This document shows, in pieces, positions 11,552 through 24,551 of a stretch of DNA of 64,000 bases. Position 1 is the stretch's first letter. Each line of letters begins with the position of its first letter. The notes under the pieces were generated by a model. It was not told where the DNA came from. It did no database searches and saw nothing but the letters and a program-made list of their open reading frames with translations. The position numbers and the translations under genes were made by a program. Source of the stretch: Enterobacteriaceae bacterium ESL0689 (GTDB lineage Bacteria > Pseudomonadota > Gammaproteobacteria > Enterobacterales > Enterobacteriaceae); assembly GCA_029433525.1 (NCBI GenBank), contig JAQTIF010000001.1:1798001-1862000 (forward strand). Direction: 5' to 3'.

Positions 11552-12420
11552 TGGTCGGGGTGACTTCATTGCGCAACGATAAATTTTTCCGTTTTAATGC
11601 GGGGAAATGGTTATTAATCAGCACTGGAATGCTGGTGTCTCTGTTTATCCTGATTGTGCCGCTGACATATATCTTTGTGCAGGCTTTCAGCCAGGGGGTA
11701 ATGCCAGTACTGCGTAATCTCGCTGATCCGGATATGTTACATGCTATCTGGCTGACGGTGATGATCGCGTTAATCACCGTGCCGGTGAATATGGTATTCG
11801 GGATACTGCTGGCATGGCTGGTGACACGGTTTACCTTTCCAGGCCGTCAGCTGCTGCTAACGTTACTGGATATTCCCTTTGCCGTTTCACCGGTTGTTGC
11901 TGGTCTGGTGTATCTGTTGTTCTACGGTGCCAATGGCCCGCTGGCGGGCTGGCTGGAAAGCTGGAACCTGCATATCATGTTTGCCTGGCCGGGAATGGTG
12001 CTGGTCACTATTTTCGTCACCTGTCCTTTTGTGGCGCGGGAACTGGTGCCCGTGATGATGAGCCAGGGAAGCCAGGAAGATGAAGCGGCGATTTTACTCG
12101 GCGCCTCTGGCTGGCAGATGTTCTGGCGCGTGACATTACCAGATATTCGCTGGGCGTTATTGTATGGCGTGGTGCTGACTAATGCCCGCGCGATCGGCGA
12201 ATTTGGTGCGGTATCGGTTGTTTCGGGTGCCATCCGTGGTAAAACGCTGTCTCTGCCACTGCAGGTGGAGTTACTTGAGCAGGATTACAATACGGTCGGT
12301 TCTTTTACCGCCGCCGCTTTGCTGACCTTGATGGCGATTCTGACGCTGTTATTAAAGAGTCTTTTACAATGGCGTCTGGCGCGCCAGCAAAAAAACCTAC
12401 CACAGACGGGGATATCATGA
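11551..12420 (+). CDS. cysW: Sulfate/thiosulfate permease subunit CysW
   Basis: The second channel subunit, 289 aa (E. coli 291), with about six membrane helices and an EAA loop ([21 protein letters not shown], residues 170-190). Its start overlaps the cysU stop by one base and its own stop overlaps the cysA start by four (ATGA), so the permease and ATPase are made in a coupled way. Confidence 0.95.
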   Translation: MVGVTSLRNDKFFRFNAGKWLLISTGMLVSLFILIVPLTYIFVQAFSQGVMPVLRNLADPDMLHAIWLTVMIALITVPVNMVFGILLAWLVTRFTFPGRQLLLTLLDIPFAVSPVVAGLVYLLFYGANGPLAGWLESWNLHIMFAWPGMVLVTIFVTCPFVARELVPVMMSQGSQEDEAAILLGASGWQMFWRVTLPDIRWALLYGVVLTNARAIGEFGAVSVVSGAIRGKTLSLPLQVELLEQDYNTVGSFTAAALLTLMAILTLLLKSLLQWRLARQQKNLPQTGIS

Positions 12421-13511
12421 GCATTGAAATTGCCGGTGTTTATAAATCATTTGGTCATACTGCCGTGCTGAATGATATCTCGCTGGATATTCCTTCCGGG
12501 CAAATGGTGGCGTTACTGGGGCCATCAGGTTCCGGTAAAACAACCTTATTACGGATCATCGCCGGTCTGGAGAGCCAGTCCGGCGGCGACATTCGTTTTC
12601 ATGGCGCTGATGTCAGTCGTCTGCATGCTCGTGACCGCAAAGTGGGTTTTGTTTTTCAGCATTATGCCCTGTTTCGCCATATGAGCGTATTTGACAATAT
12701 CGCTTTTGGCCTCACCGTGCTGCCACGTCGCCAGCGGCCGAATGCGGCAGCTCTGAAAGCGAAAGTGAATCAACTGCTGGAGATGGTGCAGCTGGCACCG
12801 CTGGCTGAGCGTTATCCGGCGCAGCTATCCGGCGGGCAGAAACAGCGGGTAGCACTGGCGCGGGCGCTGGCAGTGGAGCCTCAGATTCTGTTACTGGATG
12901 AGCCTTTCGGCGCACTGGATGCTCAGGTGCGTAAGGAGCTGCGCCGCTGGCTACGTCAGCTGCATGAAGAGCTGAAGTTTACCAGTGTCTTTGTCACCCA
13001 TGATCAGGAAGAAGCCATGGAGGTGGCGGATCGAGTCGTGATTATGAGTCACGGGCATATTGAGCAGGCCGATGTGCCACAGCAGGTCTGGCGCGAACCC
13101 GCCTCGCGGTTTGTGCTGTCCTTTATGGGGGAGGTGAATTGTCTGTCCGGCATGCTGCGCGGTAGTTATGTCCATGTTGGTGCGCATTGTTGGTCATTAG
13201 GTTATACCCCCTGTTATCAGGGCAGCGTCGATCTGTTTCTGCGTCCGTGGGAGATAGATATCAGTCACCAGACCAGCCTTGAGACGCCGTTGCCTGTGCA
13301 GGTTATCGAAGCCAGTCCCAAAGGACACTATATCCAGTTAGTGGTACAGCCGTCAGGCTGGAGTGACGGCGTGTTAACCGTGGTGATCCCCGGCAACCAT
13401 GTTCCGGCACGGGGGCAGCGGCTGTTCATCGGTTTACAGCATGCCCGATTATACAACGGTGATCAGCGGATCGAAGCCGTTAAACAATGGACGGTTGCTG
13501 AGTCAGTCTGA
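12417..13511 (+). CDS. cysA: Sulfate/thiosulfate import ATPase CysA
   Basis: A 364-aa ABC ATPase (E. coli 365) energising sulfate and thiosulfate uptake. I chose the ATG at 12417, inside the ATGA overlap with cysW; it gives [12 protein letters not shown], the expected N-terminus. Walker A is [11 protein letters not shown] (about residues 35-45), the Q-loop VFQHYALF, the signature [15 protein letters not shown], Walker [13 protein letters not shown] and the H-loop [15 protein letters not shown]-like regulatory tail follows. Confidence 0.96.
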   Translation: MSIEIAGVYKSFGHTAVLNDISLDIPSGQMVALLGPSGSGKTTLLRIIAGLESQSGGDIRFHGADVSRLHARDRKVGFVFQHYALFRHMSVFDNIAFGLTVLPRRQRPNAAALKAKVNQLLEMVQLAPLAERYPAQLSGGQKQRVALARALAVEPQILLLDEPFGALDAQVRKELRRWLRQLHEELKFTSVFVTHDQEEAMEVADRVVIMSHGHIEQADVPQQVWREPASRFVLSFMGEVNCLSGMLRGSYVHVGAHCWSLGYTPCYQGSVDLFLRPWEIDISHQTSLETPLPVQVIEASPKGHYIQLVVQPSGWSDGVLTVVIPGNHVPARGQRLFIGLQHARLYNGDQRIEAVKQWTVAESV

Positions 13512-13569
13512 TGGTTTTATTTCCGGTCAAATCAGAACGGATAATGGCAGAATTTACCAGGTCAATATT

Positions 13570-14469
13570 GTGAATACATTAGTCCAAACTATAGGTCATA
13601 CTCCGTTAGTGAAATTACAGCGTATGACGCCGGATAACGGCAGTGAAATCTGGCTTAAGCTGGAGGGAAATAATCCGGCAGGCTCGGTGAAAGATCGGGC
13701 GGCCTGTTCGATGATCAGTGAGGCTGAAAAGCGGGGTGAAATAAAACCCGGTGATGTGTTGCTGGAAGCAACCAGTGGTAATACCGGTATTGCGCTGGCA
13801 ATGATAGCGGCGCTGAAAGGTTACCGGATGAAGCTACTGATGCCCGATAATATGAGCCAGGAGCGCAAGGCCGCCATGTGTGCTTATGGAGCTGAACTGA
13901 TCCTGACTCCTCCGGAACAAGGCATGGAAGGGGCGCGTGATCAGGCCAAAGCAATGGCACAGCGTGGTGAGGGAAAATGGCTGGATCAATTTAATAATCC
14001 GGATAACGCTTATGCGCACTATATGACCACCGGGCCGGAAATCTGGCAGCAAACCGCAGGACGGCTCACTCATTTTGTCTCCAGTATGGGAACCACCGGA
14101 ACGGTCATGGGCGTATCCCGTTATTTACGCCAACAGGCTCAGCCGGTATCGATTGTCGGGTTACAGCCACAAATCGGTAGCAGTATTCCCGGCATTCGCC
14201 GCTGGAGCGCAGCATATATGCCGGGCATATTCGATTCAACGCTGGTTGACAGCATACTCGATATCGATCAACAGGAGGCAGAAAACAGTATGCGACGGCT
14301 GGCGACAGAGGAGGGGATTTTTTGTGGTGTCAGCTCCGGGGGGGCGGTCGCCGGAGCATTACGTATTGCCCATGACAATCCCGGTGCTGTGATAGTGGCG
14401 ATAATCTGTGATCGCGGCGATCGCTATCTGTCGACCGGTGTTTTCGATCAACCCTCTCACCGCCCCTGA
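13570..14469 (+). CDS. cysM: Cysteine synthase B CysM
   Basis: A PLP enzyme that makes cysteine from O-acetylserine and sulfide, and S-sulfocysteine from thiosulfate. I start it at the GTG at 13570, giving [16 protein letters not shown] as in E. coli CysM, which also uses GTG as I recall. It is 299 aa (E. coli 303). The PLP Lys is in NPAGSVKDRA (about residue 41), the phosphate-binding loop is SGNTGIALA, and SSGGAVAGAL is near the end. It follows cysA by 58 bp, probably in the same transcript. Using thiosulfate fits the adjacent transporter. Confidence 0.95.
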   Translation: MNTLVQTIGHTPLVKLQRMTPDNGSEIWLKLEGNNPAGSVKDRAACSMISEAEKRGEIKPGDVLLEATSGNTGIALAMIAALKGYRMKLLMPDNMSQERKAAMCAYGAELILTPPEQGMEGARDQAKAMAQRGEGKWLDQFNNPDNAYAHYMTTGPEIWQQTAGRLTHFVSSMGTTGTVMGVSRYLRQQAQPVSIVGLQPQIGSSIPGIRRWSAAYMPGIFDSTLVDSILDIDQQEAENSMRRLATEEGIFCGVSSGGAVAGALRIAHDNPGAVIVAIICDRGDRYLSTGVFDQPSHRP

Positions 14470-14491
14470 TCAGAAGGGTATACTGGGCGGA

Positions 14492-15208
14492 TTATGGCTG
14501 ATAATCCGCTACCAGATTATCAAGAAATGTCCAGAGTTTTTGGTTCATTTCGCGATAATCCCAGTCGAGCATCTCCTGTTCAGTACGCACGAAACGTTGA
14601 CCTTTGGCCGCATTTAGCTCCGCCTGGGCGTGGGAGATCAGTAGATTGATCGTTTCTGGATCAAACTCCAGATGGCATTGAAAGCCATAAACCCGGTCGC
14701 TGTATTTTACAATCTGCTGCGGGCATCCTGCACTGGTAGCCAGCACGCTGGCGGAGGGGGTCAGCCCCGGCATGTCGTTATGCCAGTGCCCGGTAATGAG
14801 TGACTGACCAAAATGGGCAAGGTAGCGATCCTGCAAACCGGCATCGGTCAGGGTGATAGGGTAGTGGCCTATCTCTTTTTCCGGGCTGCTGAGCACCGGT
14901 GCACCGAGTGCCTCGCCAATCAGCTGCGCGCCCAGACAGATACCGATGACAATACGACCAGCGTCAATCGCCTGAGCAATGAGTTTTTGCTCTGCATGGC
15001 TATCAAACCAGGCACATTCCGCGACCGTTGTGCGCGGCGACTGTGGGCCACCGAGCACGATCAACATGGTAAAATCATCGGCATTCGCCGGTAGCGGGTC
15101 ACCCGCATAAAGGCGTGACCAGCTTGTGGTATAACCACGCTCCTGCGCCCAGCGCAAACAGGCGCCAGCGGTTTCAAAATATTCATGCATAATAAAATGG
15201 AGTCGCAT
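14492..15208 (-). CDS. yfeJ: Class I glutamine amidotransferase-like protein YfeJ
   Basis: A 238-aa stand-alone amidotransferase-fold protein. I start it at the ATG 15206-15208 (MRLHFIMHEYFETAG). An in-frame upstream extension to 15361 is possible but shows no conserved sequence. The triad is visible: nucleophile Cys in GICLGAQLIGEALGA, and His-Glu in GFQCHLEFD. Such proteins resemble the glutaminase half of GMP synthase, but the acceptor is unknown. Salmonella has a gene of this kind (yfeJ) in the cysM-pdxK interval and E. coli K-12 does not. It is convergent with cysM. Confidence 0.75.
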   Translation of the reverse strand: MRLHFIMHEYFETAGACLRWAQERGYTTSWSRLYAGDPLPANADDFTMLIVLGGPQSPRTTVAECAWFDSHAEQKLIAQAIDAGRIVIGICLGAQLIGEALGAPVLSSPEKEIGHYPITLTDAGLQDRYLAHFGQSLITGHWHNDMPGLTPSASVLATSAGCPQQIVKYSDRVYGFQCHLEFDPETINLLISHAQAELNAAKGQRFVRTEQEMLDWDYREMNQKLWTFLDNLVADYQP

Positions 15209-15476
15209 CGTCTTATTCTCTTTATCGTTTTTGCTGTGTACCAGCTCTGAATTTGCGAGCGGGAGGATAAAACAGGGTGTTGTCTGCTTTGTAGTCACAT
15301 TCTGCCCCTGCCTCGCCGATTTTAATGGATTATTTTTTATCTGTATAACCGATATTATCAACGTACTTTACCATGACTTTCCCGGTTATTATACATTGAC
15401 CTGTGGCTGAATGAATTTTAGCATGGGATAAATAATAACCAGTTTGATGGCTACGGCGTTACGAGAGGATAGAAGA

Positions 15477-16343
15477 ATGTGCCACCCGGATGAAATACAG
15501 TCTGTGCTTTTTAATGATAAGCATCGGGCATTACAGGTTGATATCGTTAGCGTACAATCACAGGTTGTTTATGGCAGTGTAGGTAACAGTATTGCCGTGT
15601 CCGCGATAAAACAGCATGGTTTGCATGTCATCGCGGTGCCGACAGTGCTATTCAGCAATACCCCGCATTACGATACCTTCTATGGTGGTGTGATCCCGGA
15701 CAAGTGGTTTCGTGGTTATCTGCAGGCACTGCAAGAGCGTGGCGCGTTAGGTGAACTTCGTGCGGTCATTACCGGTTATATGGGTAACGCGCGGCAGATT
15801 GTCTTGCTGGCTCAGTGGCTGCAAACGGTTCGCGAGAGTCACCCTGATCTCTGTATTCTGGTCGATCCCGTGATGGGAGATGTCGATAGCGGTATTTATG
15901 TCACGGCAGAAATCCCGGAGGCCTGCCGCACTCATCTGTTACCGCTGGCCCAGGGGATCACGCCCAATCTTTTCGAACTGGAAAAACTCAGTGGCATGTC
16001 TTGTCATAATCAACAACAGGCGATTATAGCGGCGCGGAGTCTGCTCTCTGATTCACTGAAGTGGGTAGTGATTACCAGTGCTCCGGGAACAGATCCTGAT
16101 GCCATGAATGTTATTGCTGTCACCGCCGATTCAGCGGATGTGGTGGTACATCGACGAATAGAAACCGAACTGAAGGGAACCGGTGATCTGTTTTGTGCCG
16201 AGTTAGTGAGTGGTCTGGTTTCTGGCCTGCCACTGGTGGAGGCAGTACGTGCTGCGGCACAGCGGGTACTGGCTGTTATTATCTCGACGCAGGAGCGGGG
16301 CTGTGATGAACTGATCCTGCCAGCCGGGGAGAAAAAAGCTTAA
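15477..16343 (+). CDS. pdxK: Pyridoxal/pyridoxine kinase PdxK
   Basis: A cytoplasmic kinase that phosphorylates pyridoxal, pyridoxine and pyridoxamine in vitamin B6 salvage; PLP-dependent CysM and CysK are encoded nearby. An upstream in-frame ATG exists at 15444, but the ATG at 15477 has a good GAGAGGAT site and gives 288 aa (E. coli 283). Ribokinase-superfamily features: [12 protein letters not shown] (substrate), GYMGNA, and the anion-hole/catalytic stretch [13 protein letters not shown] (about 233-245). The protein is convergent with crr. Confidence 0.93.
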   Translation: MCHPDEIQSVLFNDKHRALQVDIVSVQSQVVYGSVGNSIAVSAIKQHGLHVIAVPTVLFSNTPHYDTFYGGVIPDKWFRGYLQALQERGALGELRAVITGYMGNARQIVLLAQWLQTVRESHPDLCILVDPVMGDVDSGIYVTAEIPEACRTHLLPLAQGITPNLFELEKLSGMSCHNQQQAIIAARSLLSDSLKWVVITSAPGTDPDAMNVIAVTADSADVVVHRRIETELKGTGDLFCAELVSGLVSGLPLVEAVRAAAQRVLAVIISTQERGCDELILPAGEKKA

Positions 16344-16393
16344 AAAGTTATCGCCGGGTAAGGGAGACAGAATTCAACTCATCGGTAAAAGAC

Positions 16394-16429
16394 AAAAAAT
16401 GGCGTCTTGATAGTATGACGCCATTTTTT
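16394..16429. terminator. Bidirectional terminator between pdxK and crr
   Basis: A long perfect hairpin (arms 16394-16406 and 16417-16429) with A-run and T-run ends. It is symmetric enough to end both pdxK and the pts operon. Confidence 0.85.
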
Positions 16430-16439
16430 GTGGTGAGTA

Positions 16440-16949
16440 TTATTTCTTGATGCGAATAATCGGTGTTTCACCCACAACGACATTACCAGAGAGTTTTTCC
16501 AGCTCTTTGATCTCATCCATATTGGAGATAACAACCGGAGTCAGGGTTGACTTGGCTTTTTCTTCCAGTAAAGGGAGATCGAACTCAATGATAGTATCAC
16601 CGACTTTCACATGCTGACCCTCTTCAGCAATGCGTTTAAATCCTTCACTTTTGAGTTCAACGGTATCAATGCCAAAGTGGACAAACAGCTCAATACCGTT
16701 ATCAGACTCAATAGAAAATGCATGGTTAGTTTCAAAAATTTTACCAATGGTACCTTCTACCGGTGCCACCATCTTGTTGCCTGTCGGTTTGATAGCAATA
16801 CCATCACCGACAATTTTTTCTGCGAAAACCACATCGGGGACATCTTCGATATTAACGATTTCACCTGATAGTGGGGCAATAATCTCAATCGTTCCCGCCT
16901 CTTTTTTGTCGTCAGAAACCAGAGATTTCAATTTATCGAACAAACCCAT
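16440..16949 (-). CDS. crr: PTS glucose-specific EIIA, Crr
   Basis: A 169-aa cytoplasmic EIIA-Glc (same as E. coli). It relays phosphate from HPr to EIIBC-Glc and is the hub of catabolite repression (adenylate cyclase activation, inducer exclusion). The active-site His is in [13 protein letters not shown] (about residue 91) and the partner His in TNHAFSIES (about 76). It is the last gene of ptsH-ptsI-crr, 42 bp after ptsI. E. coli also has a crr promoter within ptsI; I did not locate one here. Confidence 0.97.
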   Translation of the reverse strand: MGLFDKLKSLVSDDKKEAGTIEIIAPLSGEIVNIEDVPDVVFAEKIVGDGIAIKPTGNKMVAPVEGTIGKIFETNHAFSIESDNGIELFVHFGIDTVELKSEGFKRIAEEGQHVKVGDTIIEFDLPLLEEKAKSTLTPVVISNMDEIKELEKLSGNVVVGETPIIRIKK

Positions 16950-16991
16950 GATCTTCTCCTAAGCAGTAATTTGGGCCGCGCATCTTGTCAA

Positions 16992-18719
16992 TTAGCAGAT
17001 TGTTTTTTCTTCAATGAACTTGTTGACCAGCGTCATGAGTTCATCTGTTGTCGGTTGAGCCAGGGCCTGCTCTGCTAATATTTTTGCATCTTCGAAGTTC
17101 GTGTTACGAATAATCTTCTTGATGCGCGGGATGGAAATGGCGCTCATCGAGAATTCGTCCAGTCCCATTCCGAGCAATAGAATTGTAGCACGTTCATCGC
17201 CAGCAAGCTCACCACACATGCCCGTCCATTTACCCTCGGCATGAGAAGCATCGATCACTCGCTTGATCAGATTAAGGACAGAGGGCGACATTGGCTGGTA
17301 AAGATGTGAAATCATATCATTACCACGGTCAACTGCCAGAGTATATTGTGTTAAATCATTTGTACCAATACTAAAAAAATCCACTTCTTTAGCTAAATGG
17401 CGGGCAATCATCGCGGCGGCCGGAGTTTCCACCATCACACCGATCTCAATTGATTCATCAAAAGCGATGTTTTCGTTACGTAATTCCTGCTTGTAGATAT
17501 CAATCTCTTTCTTTAACGACCGCACTTCTTCAACGGAAATGATCATCGGAAACATGATACGTAATTTACCGAAAGCAGAAGCACGCAAGATAGCACGGAT
17601 CTGATCGCGCAAAATCTCTTTACGATCCATCGCAATACGTATTGCACGCCAGCCAAGGAAAGGGTTCTCTTCTTTGGGAAAATGCATATATGGCAGCTCT
17701 TTATCGCCACCAATATCCATGGTGCGCACAATCACTGCCTGTGAGCCACAGGCTTCAGCCACTGCTTTATAGGCCTCAAATTGCTCTTCTTCAGTCGGCA
17801 ATGAATCACGATCCATAAACAGAAATTCGGTACGGTACAGCCCGACTCCTTCTGCGCCATTACGTTCTGCGCCTTCCACATCGCGAACGGTACCGATGTT
17901 GGCGCAGACTTCCACCTGGTGGCCGTCGAGCGTGATAGCGGGCAGATCTTTTAATTTTGCCAGTTCTGTTTTCTCTTCCGCAACCAGAGCCTGCAATGCG
18001 CGTAAAGTGTCAATTTCTTCGGCAGTCGGGTTAACCAGCACCTGGTTGTTGATCGCATCAAGAATCAGGTAATCGCCATTGGTTATCTGCGAGGTGACAT
18101 TTCCTGTGCCGACGATCGCAGGGAGCTCCAGTGAGCGCGCCATAATAGAAGTATGAGAGGTGCGTCCCCCCGCATCGGTGATAAAACCCAGCACCTTGTC
18201 CAGATTCAGTTGCGCGGTTTCTGATGGCGTCAGATCGGCCGCCACGAGGATAACTTCATCATTGATTGCGCTTAGATCGATAATCGTCAGACCAAGAATA
18301 TTACGCAGCAGACGTTTGCCGATATCACGCACATCAGCGGCACGCTCTTTGAGATATTCATCATCCAGTTCTTCCAGCGCTGTGGCTTGCCCTTCAATGA
18401 CCTCACTCACGGCCGCTTCGGCAGTCATATGTTTATCTTTAATCAGGGCGACGATTTCCTGCTCCAGCTCCTCATCTTCCAGCAGCATGATATGCCCTTC
18501 GAAGATAGCCTCTTTCTCTTCACCAAAAGTTTCGCCCGCTTTGGTTTTGATAATCTCTAGCTGGGCGGAGGCCTGGGCACGACCATTCAGAAAACGCTCA
18601 ATTTCCTGATCAACCCTGTCAGCAGAAATTTTCTTTCGATCAATAATAATTTCATCTTCTTTCAGCAGGAGAGCCTTGCCGAAAGCAATACCAGGGGATG
18701 CTAAAATACCTGAAATCAT
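16992..18719 (-). CDS. ptsI: PTS enzyme I, PtsI
   Basis: A 575-aa phosphotransferase (same as E. coli) that takes phosphate from PEP and passes it to HPr, the entry step for all PTS sugars including those handled by BglF in this window. The phospho-His is in [21 protein letters not shown] (about residue 189). The C-terminal PEP-binding barrel shows [24 protein letters not shown] and a Cys in GMCGELAGD (about 502). It lies 42 bp after ptsH. Confidence 0.97.
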   Translation of the reverse strand: MISGILASPGIAFGKALLLKEDEIIIDRKKISADRVDQEIERFLNGRAQASAQLEIIKTKAGETFGEEKEAIFEGHIMLLEDEELEQEIVALIKDKHMTAEAAVSEVIEGQATALEELDDEYLKERAADVRDIGKRLLRNILGLTIIDLSAINDEVILVAADLTPSETAQLNLDKVLGFITDAGGRTSHTSIMARSLELPAIVGTGNVTSQITNGDYLILDAINNQVLVNPTAEEIDTLRALQALVAEEKTELAKLKDLPAITLDGHQVEVCANIGTVRDVEGAERNGAEGVGLYRTEFLFMDRDSLPTEEEQFEAYKAVAEACGSQAVIVRTMDIGGDKELPYMHFPKEENPFLGWRAIRIAMDRKEILRDQIRAILRASAFGKLRIMFPMIISVEEVRSLKKEIDIYKQELRNENIAFDESIEIGVMVETPAAAMIARHLAKEVDFFSIGTNDLTQYTLAVDRGNDMISHLYQPMSPSVLNLIKRVIDASHAEGKWTGMCGELAGDERATILLLGMGLDEFSMSAISIPRIKKIIRNTNFEDAKILAEQALAQPTTDELMTLVNKFIEEKTIC

Positions 18720-18761
18720 AACCCTACCTTACTTGTGACTGATATAAAAAAACCCGGCAAC

Positions 18762-19019
18762 TTATTCGAGTTCAGCCATCAGTTTTACCAGATGCTCAAC
18801 GGCTTGTTGTTCGTCATCGCCTTCAGCGGAAATCGTCACCACCGTGCCCTGAGTCAACCCCAGCGTCTGCAATTTAAACAGACTTTTGGCGCTGGCGCTT
18901 TTGCCACTGGCCGTTACGGTGATTTCAGAAGTGAAGTCTTTCGCTTGTTTGACAAACTGAGCAGCGGGACGGGTATGCAGGCCATTGGGTGCGGTAATAG
19001 TGACTTCTTGCTGGAACAT
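18762..19019 (-). CDS. ptsH: PTS phosphocarrier HPr, PtsH
   Basis: An 85-aa phosphocarrier. I start it at the ATG ending at 19019 ([19 protein letters not shown]), preceded by TTGGAGAA; upstream in-frame codons lack conservation. His15 in NGLHTRPAA carries the phosphate, and Ser46 is present in [13 protein letters not shown]. First gene of the pts operon. Confidence 0.97.
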   Translation of the reverse strand: MFQQEVTITAPNGLHTRPAAQFVKQAKDFTSEITVTASGKSASAKSLFKLQTLGLTQGTVVTISAEGDDEQQAVEHLVKLMAELE

Positions 19020-19374
19020 TTTGTTTCTCCAACTTATCAATTTAGTGTTGTAAATCTAAAGTCTAGCCCACGGGACAGCCTTTAGCTTGTATTATTAGCG
19101 CGGGTGTTATGTGCTGACGCTGGTGATATACCGACGACCAGATTGCTATCATCTGATAAGTCATTACACCTTATACCGTAAGAGTAAAAAGTGAACTGAA
19201 TCATAAAATCGATTCAGCTTATGTTGATTCTGTTACGAATAATTTCGCGCATCGAAATAAATGAGTTGGTTAAATACCAGACCTTGTCAGATCAATCAAT
19301 GCGAAGAAGTAAAACTTTGAGCTATACCACAAAAAGCACCTGAAAAAGTGCTTTTTGTTATATTTTTGTTGATA
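19020..19374 (-). promoter_or_regulatory. ptsH upstream region with cysK terminator
   Basis: This 355-bp gap holds the pts operon promoters and the cysK terminator. Reading the minus strand, the 50 bases before ptsH strongly recall the E. coli ptsH leader, with TAGACT as a candidate -10. A hairpin at 19331-19356 (9-bp stem, 8-nt loop) has A and T tracts on its two sides and sits 19 bp past the cysK stop. I cannot assign the CRP or Mlc sites known in E. coli. Confidence 0.65.
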
Positions 19375-20346
19375 TTACTGGCGTAGTTCTTTTTCAGTAA
19401 AGAGGTCGGTGAACAGCGCGGTGCTTAAATAACGTTCACCTGAAGAGGGAAGAATCACCACTATATTTTTATTATGAAAAGCTTCGTCTTGCTGGAGTTT
19501 TAATGCCGCAGCGACAGCCGCGCCAGAAGAGATACCCGCTAGAATACCCTCTTCTTCCATCAGCTGACGTGCCGTCGACATGGCTTCTTCATCGGTAATG
19601 CCGATCACTTTATCAATCAGTGTCAGATCAAGATTAGCGGGGATAAATCCGGCACCGATGCCCTGAATTTTGTGTGGCCCCGGTTTAATCTCTTCACCTG
19701 CCAGCGCCTGGGCGATAACCGGGGAGCCGGTGGGTTCGACGGCGACGGTGATCAGATCTTTCTTGCCTTTAGTCTCTTTGATATAACGACTGACACCGCT
19801 CAGTGTCCCGCCTGTCCCGACACCGGCAATGAAAACATCAATCTGTCCGTCGGTATCCTCCCATATTTCCGGGCCGGTGGTTTTTTCATGAATCGCCGGG
19901 TTGGCCGGATTACTGAATTGCTGCAACATCAGATATTTTTCCGGTGCGCTGGCGACGATTTCCTCGGCTTTCTGGATCGCGCCTTTCATCCCTTTTGCTC
20001 CTTCGGTCAACACCAGATTAGCGCCCAGCGCTTTTAAAAGTTTACGGCGTTCAATGCTCATTGTTTCTGGCATGGTCAGCGTCAGTTTGTAGCCACGTGC
20101 CGCCGCGACAAAAGCCAGCGCAATACCGGTATTACCGCTGGTGGGTTCTACCAGCTCAATACCGGCTTGCAATAAGCCACGTTTCTCGGCGTCCCAAATC
20201 ATATTGGCACCGATGCGGCACTTGACACTGAAGCTAGGGTTACGTGATTCCACTTTTGCCAGGATACGGCCATTGCCAATCCGGTTTAGCCGGACAAGGG
20301 GGGTATGGCCGATAGTCAGCGAGTTATCTTCAAAAATTTTACTCAT
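19375..20346 (-). CDS. cysK: Cysteine synthase A CysK
   Basis: A 323-aa PLP enzyme (same as E. coli) converting O-acetylserine and sulfide to cysteine. It also binds serine acetyltransferase CysE through that protein's C-terminal tail. The PLP Lys is in [14 protein letters not shown] (about residue 42), the substrate loop is [12 protein letters not shown] and [12 protein letters not shown] lies in the C-terminal half. CysB control is known for the family. It lies upstream of the pts operon as in E. coli. Confidence 0.97.
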   Translation of the reverse strand: MSKIFEDNSLTIGHTPLVRLNRIGNGRILAKVESRNPSFSVKCRIGANMIWDAEKRGLLQAGIELVEPTSGNTGIALAFVAAARGYKLTLTMPETMSIERRKLLKALGANLVLTEGAKGMKGAIQKAEEIVASAPEKYLMLQQFSNPANPAIHEKTTGPEIWEDTDGQIDVFIAGVGTGGTLSGVSRYIKETKGKKDLITVAVEPTGSPVIAQALAGEEIKPGPHKIQGIGAGFIPANLDLTLIDKVIGITDEEAMSTARQLMEEEGILAGISSGAAVAAALKLQQDEAFHNKNIVVILPSSGERYLSTALFTDLFTEKELRQ

Positions 20347-20530
20347 AGCACATCCTTACTGTATGTAATTTTAGATTATATCTTCAGCATACCTGCTTTC
20401 GCGAGCGACTGAAGTAAAGATTTCGCATATCGATATGCGCAAGAGTGATAATAATAAGGATATTAAAATGATAAGAATCATCATAATGCATCTGTCGATG
20501 GTGTGATGCATTATGACAGGTATTGAAACG

Positions 20531-21292
20531 TTATTTCCACATGGCGTGTTTGTCGCGATAGTAATCCACCCACATCGCAGTGGCACCGCAAGTAGCAACA
20601 GGCAGAATGACCAGATTTAACACCGGGATCAGGGTAAAAAGGCTAGTCAGTGCGCCAAACTGCATATTATCCATTTTGTGAGAACGTAATGCGGTGTGCA
20701 TATTTTTGAACGGGACTTTGTGATTGTCGAAGGGGTAATCACAATACTGAATCGCCAGCATCCACGCACTAAACAGGAACCATAATATCGGTGCCAGGGT
20801 CTGCCCAATACCGGGAATAAAATAGAGCGCTAACAACAAGAGAGCCCGTGGCAGATACCAGATAAATTTCTGCCATTCACGCTTCATAATCCGGGGAATA
20901 TCTTTAATGATATCGCTGATGCTGACATCCGGTGGGATCGCGCCTGTCAGGCGGGCCTCCAGCTGTTCTGCCAGCAGACCACTAAAAGGCGCCGCAATCC
21001 AGTTAGCGAAAGTAGAAAAAAAGTAGCCGAACACCAGCAGAATTGAAATGATCGCCAGCGGCCAGAGCAGATAGTTTAGCCACTGTAACCAGTCCGGAAC
21101 GTGGCGCATCAAAGAAGAGAGCCAGCTATCAATGCAGGTGAACAACCACCAGAAAGCACCGCCCATCAGTAAAGTATTAATAAATAATGGCAGGAAAACA
21201 TAACGACGAATTCCCGGCATCGTAATCAGTTTCCAGCCTTGCCAGAAATAGTCAGCACCGCTACGGCTGAGGGGGGTGGATGTTGAACCCAT
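20531..21292 (-). CDS. cysZ: Sulfate permease CysZ
   Basis: A 253-aa inner-membrane protein (same as E. coli) with about four to six hydrophobic segments; an early one is [20 protein letters not shown]. The family takes up sulfate in an ATP-independent way and supports cysteine synthesis. It lies 184 bp upstream of cysK on the same strand; the intervening sequence shows no clear terminator. It is divergent from zipA. Confidence 0.94.
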   Translation of the reverse strand: MGSTSTPLSRSGADYFWQGWKLITMPGIRRYVFLPLFINTLLMGGAFWWLFTCIDSWLSSLMRHVPDWLQWLNYLLWPLAIISILLVFGYFFSTFANWIAAPFSGLLAEQLEARLTGAIPPDVSISDIIKDIPRIMKREWQKFIWYLPRALLLLALYFIPGIGQTLAPILWFLFSAWMLAIQYCDYPFDNHKVPFKNMHTALRSHKMDNMQFGALTSLFTLIPVLNLVILPVATCGATAMWVDYYRDKHAMWK

Positions 21293-21525
21293 AGATGAAT
21301 CATGCTCCTTTTTTAACCTTTAGTGTCAATACTGGCTTATTTTATCGGTTTGACAGATAATAATCAGCCTCGAAATGTTCGAAAAAGCAGCAAAAAATCC
21401 ATCTGCATTCATCTTTGTGCGGTGAAAATCACAGATGGACTTGCACTTGATGTAATCGACCAATACTCTTAGTGAATAAATAAATGTTGCCGTAGTGGCA
21501 GAGTGTTAGAACAACAGAGAATATA

Positions 21526-22395
21526 ATGATGCAGGATTTGCGTCTGATATTAATTATTGTTGGCGCGATCGCGATACTGGCTTTACTGGTGCATGGTTTC
21601 TGGACCAGCCGTAAAGAACGTTCTTCGATGTTTCGCGATCGCCCATTAAAACGTATGAAGCCTGGCAATGACTCAGAATCTGAGCAGGAAGAGTTTGATG
21701 ATGTTGCTGAAGGTGTCGGTGAAGTTCGCGTTCATCGGGCTAACCATACTGTCAATGGCACTCAGGAGAGGCCGGAGTCTTCTTGTCAGGTGCCCCCGCA
21801 CCAGTACCAGCCGCCTTATGAGCGTCAAGTGCCACAACCGGCGCGCCAGACGCCACTGCCTGAAGCGCAATACGATGAACCTGTGCCGCCTCAGCAGGCG
21901 CAGCCCGCCCCGACACCATCGACAGAGGCTCAGCAACCGGTACAGCGTGAGCGATCATCACAGGATAGCGTGCGTAATGAGGCGGTCATTGTGATGAATG
22001 TTGCGGCGCATCATGGTTCACAACTTCATGGCGCACAGCTTCTGGAGAGCATACAACAGGCCGGATTTAAATTTGGTGATATGGAAATATTCCATCGTTA
22101 TCTCCGTCCGGATGGTAGCGGTAAAATATTATTCAGCCTGGCGAACATGGTTAAACCGGGTACTTTCAGGCCGGAGAGTATGGCAGAGATGGTCACACCG
22201 GGTGTGACTATCTTTATGCAGGTGCCGTCGTTTGGTGACGATCTGCAAAACTTCAAACTGATGCTACAATCTGCCCAGTACATCGCCGATGAAGTCGGCG
22301 GTGTGGTGCTGGATGATCAGCGTCGGATGATGACGCCACAAAAGTTACGTCAGTATCAGGATGATATTCGTAAACTGCAAAAAGAAAGCCGCTGA
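21526..22395 (+). CDS. zipA: Cell division protein ZipA
   Basis: A bitopic division protein that tethers FtsZ to the inner membrane. The N-terminal helix [20 protein letters not shown] is followed by a basic stretch (TSRKERSS), a Pro/Gln-rich flexible linker (about residues 85-145) and the C-terminal FtsZ-binding domain starting near [14 protein letters not shown]. It is 289 aa against 328 in E. coli, and the difference lies in the linker, which varies freely between species. Two ATGs in a row make the start uncertain by one codon. Confidence 0.95.
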   Translation: MMQDLRLILIIVGAIAILALLVHGFWTSRKERSSMFRDRPLKRMKPGNDSESEQEEFDDVAEGVGEVRVHRANHTVNGTQERPESSCQVPPHQYQPPYERQVPQPARQTPLPEAQYDEPVPPQQAQPAPTPSTEAQQPVQRERSSQDSVRNEAVIVMNVAAHHGSQLHGAQLLESIQQAGFKFGDMEIFHRYLRPDGSGKILFSLANMVKPGTFRPESMAEMVTPGVTIFMQVPSFGDDLQNFKLMLQSAQYIADEVGGVVLDDQRRMMTPQKLRQYQDDIRKLQKESR

Positions 22396-24486
<2,091 letters not shown>

Positions 24487-24512
24487 CCCGGCGCACTGTT
24501 GATGAACTGTAA

Positions 24513-24536
24513 GGGCTGAATCTTCTGATACAGCCC
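24513..24536. terminator. Weak hairpin between ligA and yfeH
   Basis: A 6-bp stem (24513-24518 with 24531-24536) lies between the convergent ligA and yfeH. It has no T-run, so its role as a terminator is only suggested by position. Confidence 0.3.
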
Positions 24537-24551
24537 GTAATACAGACGTTA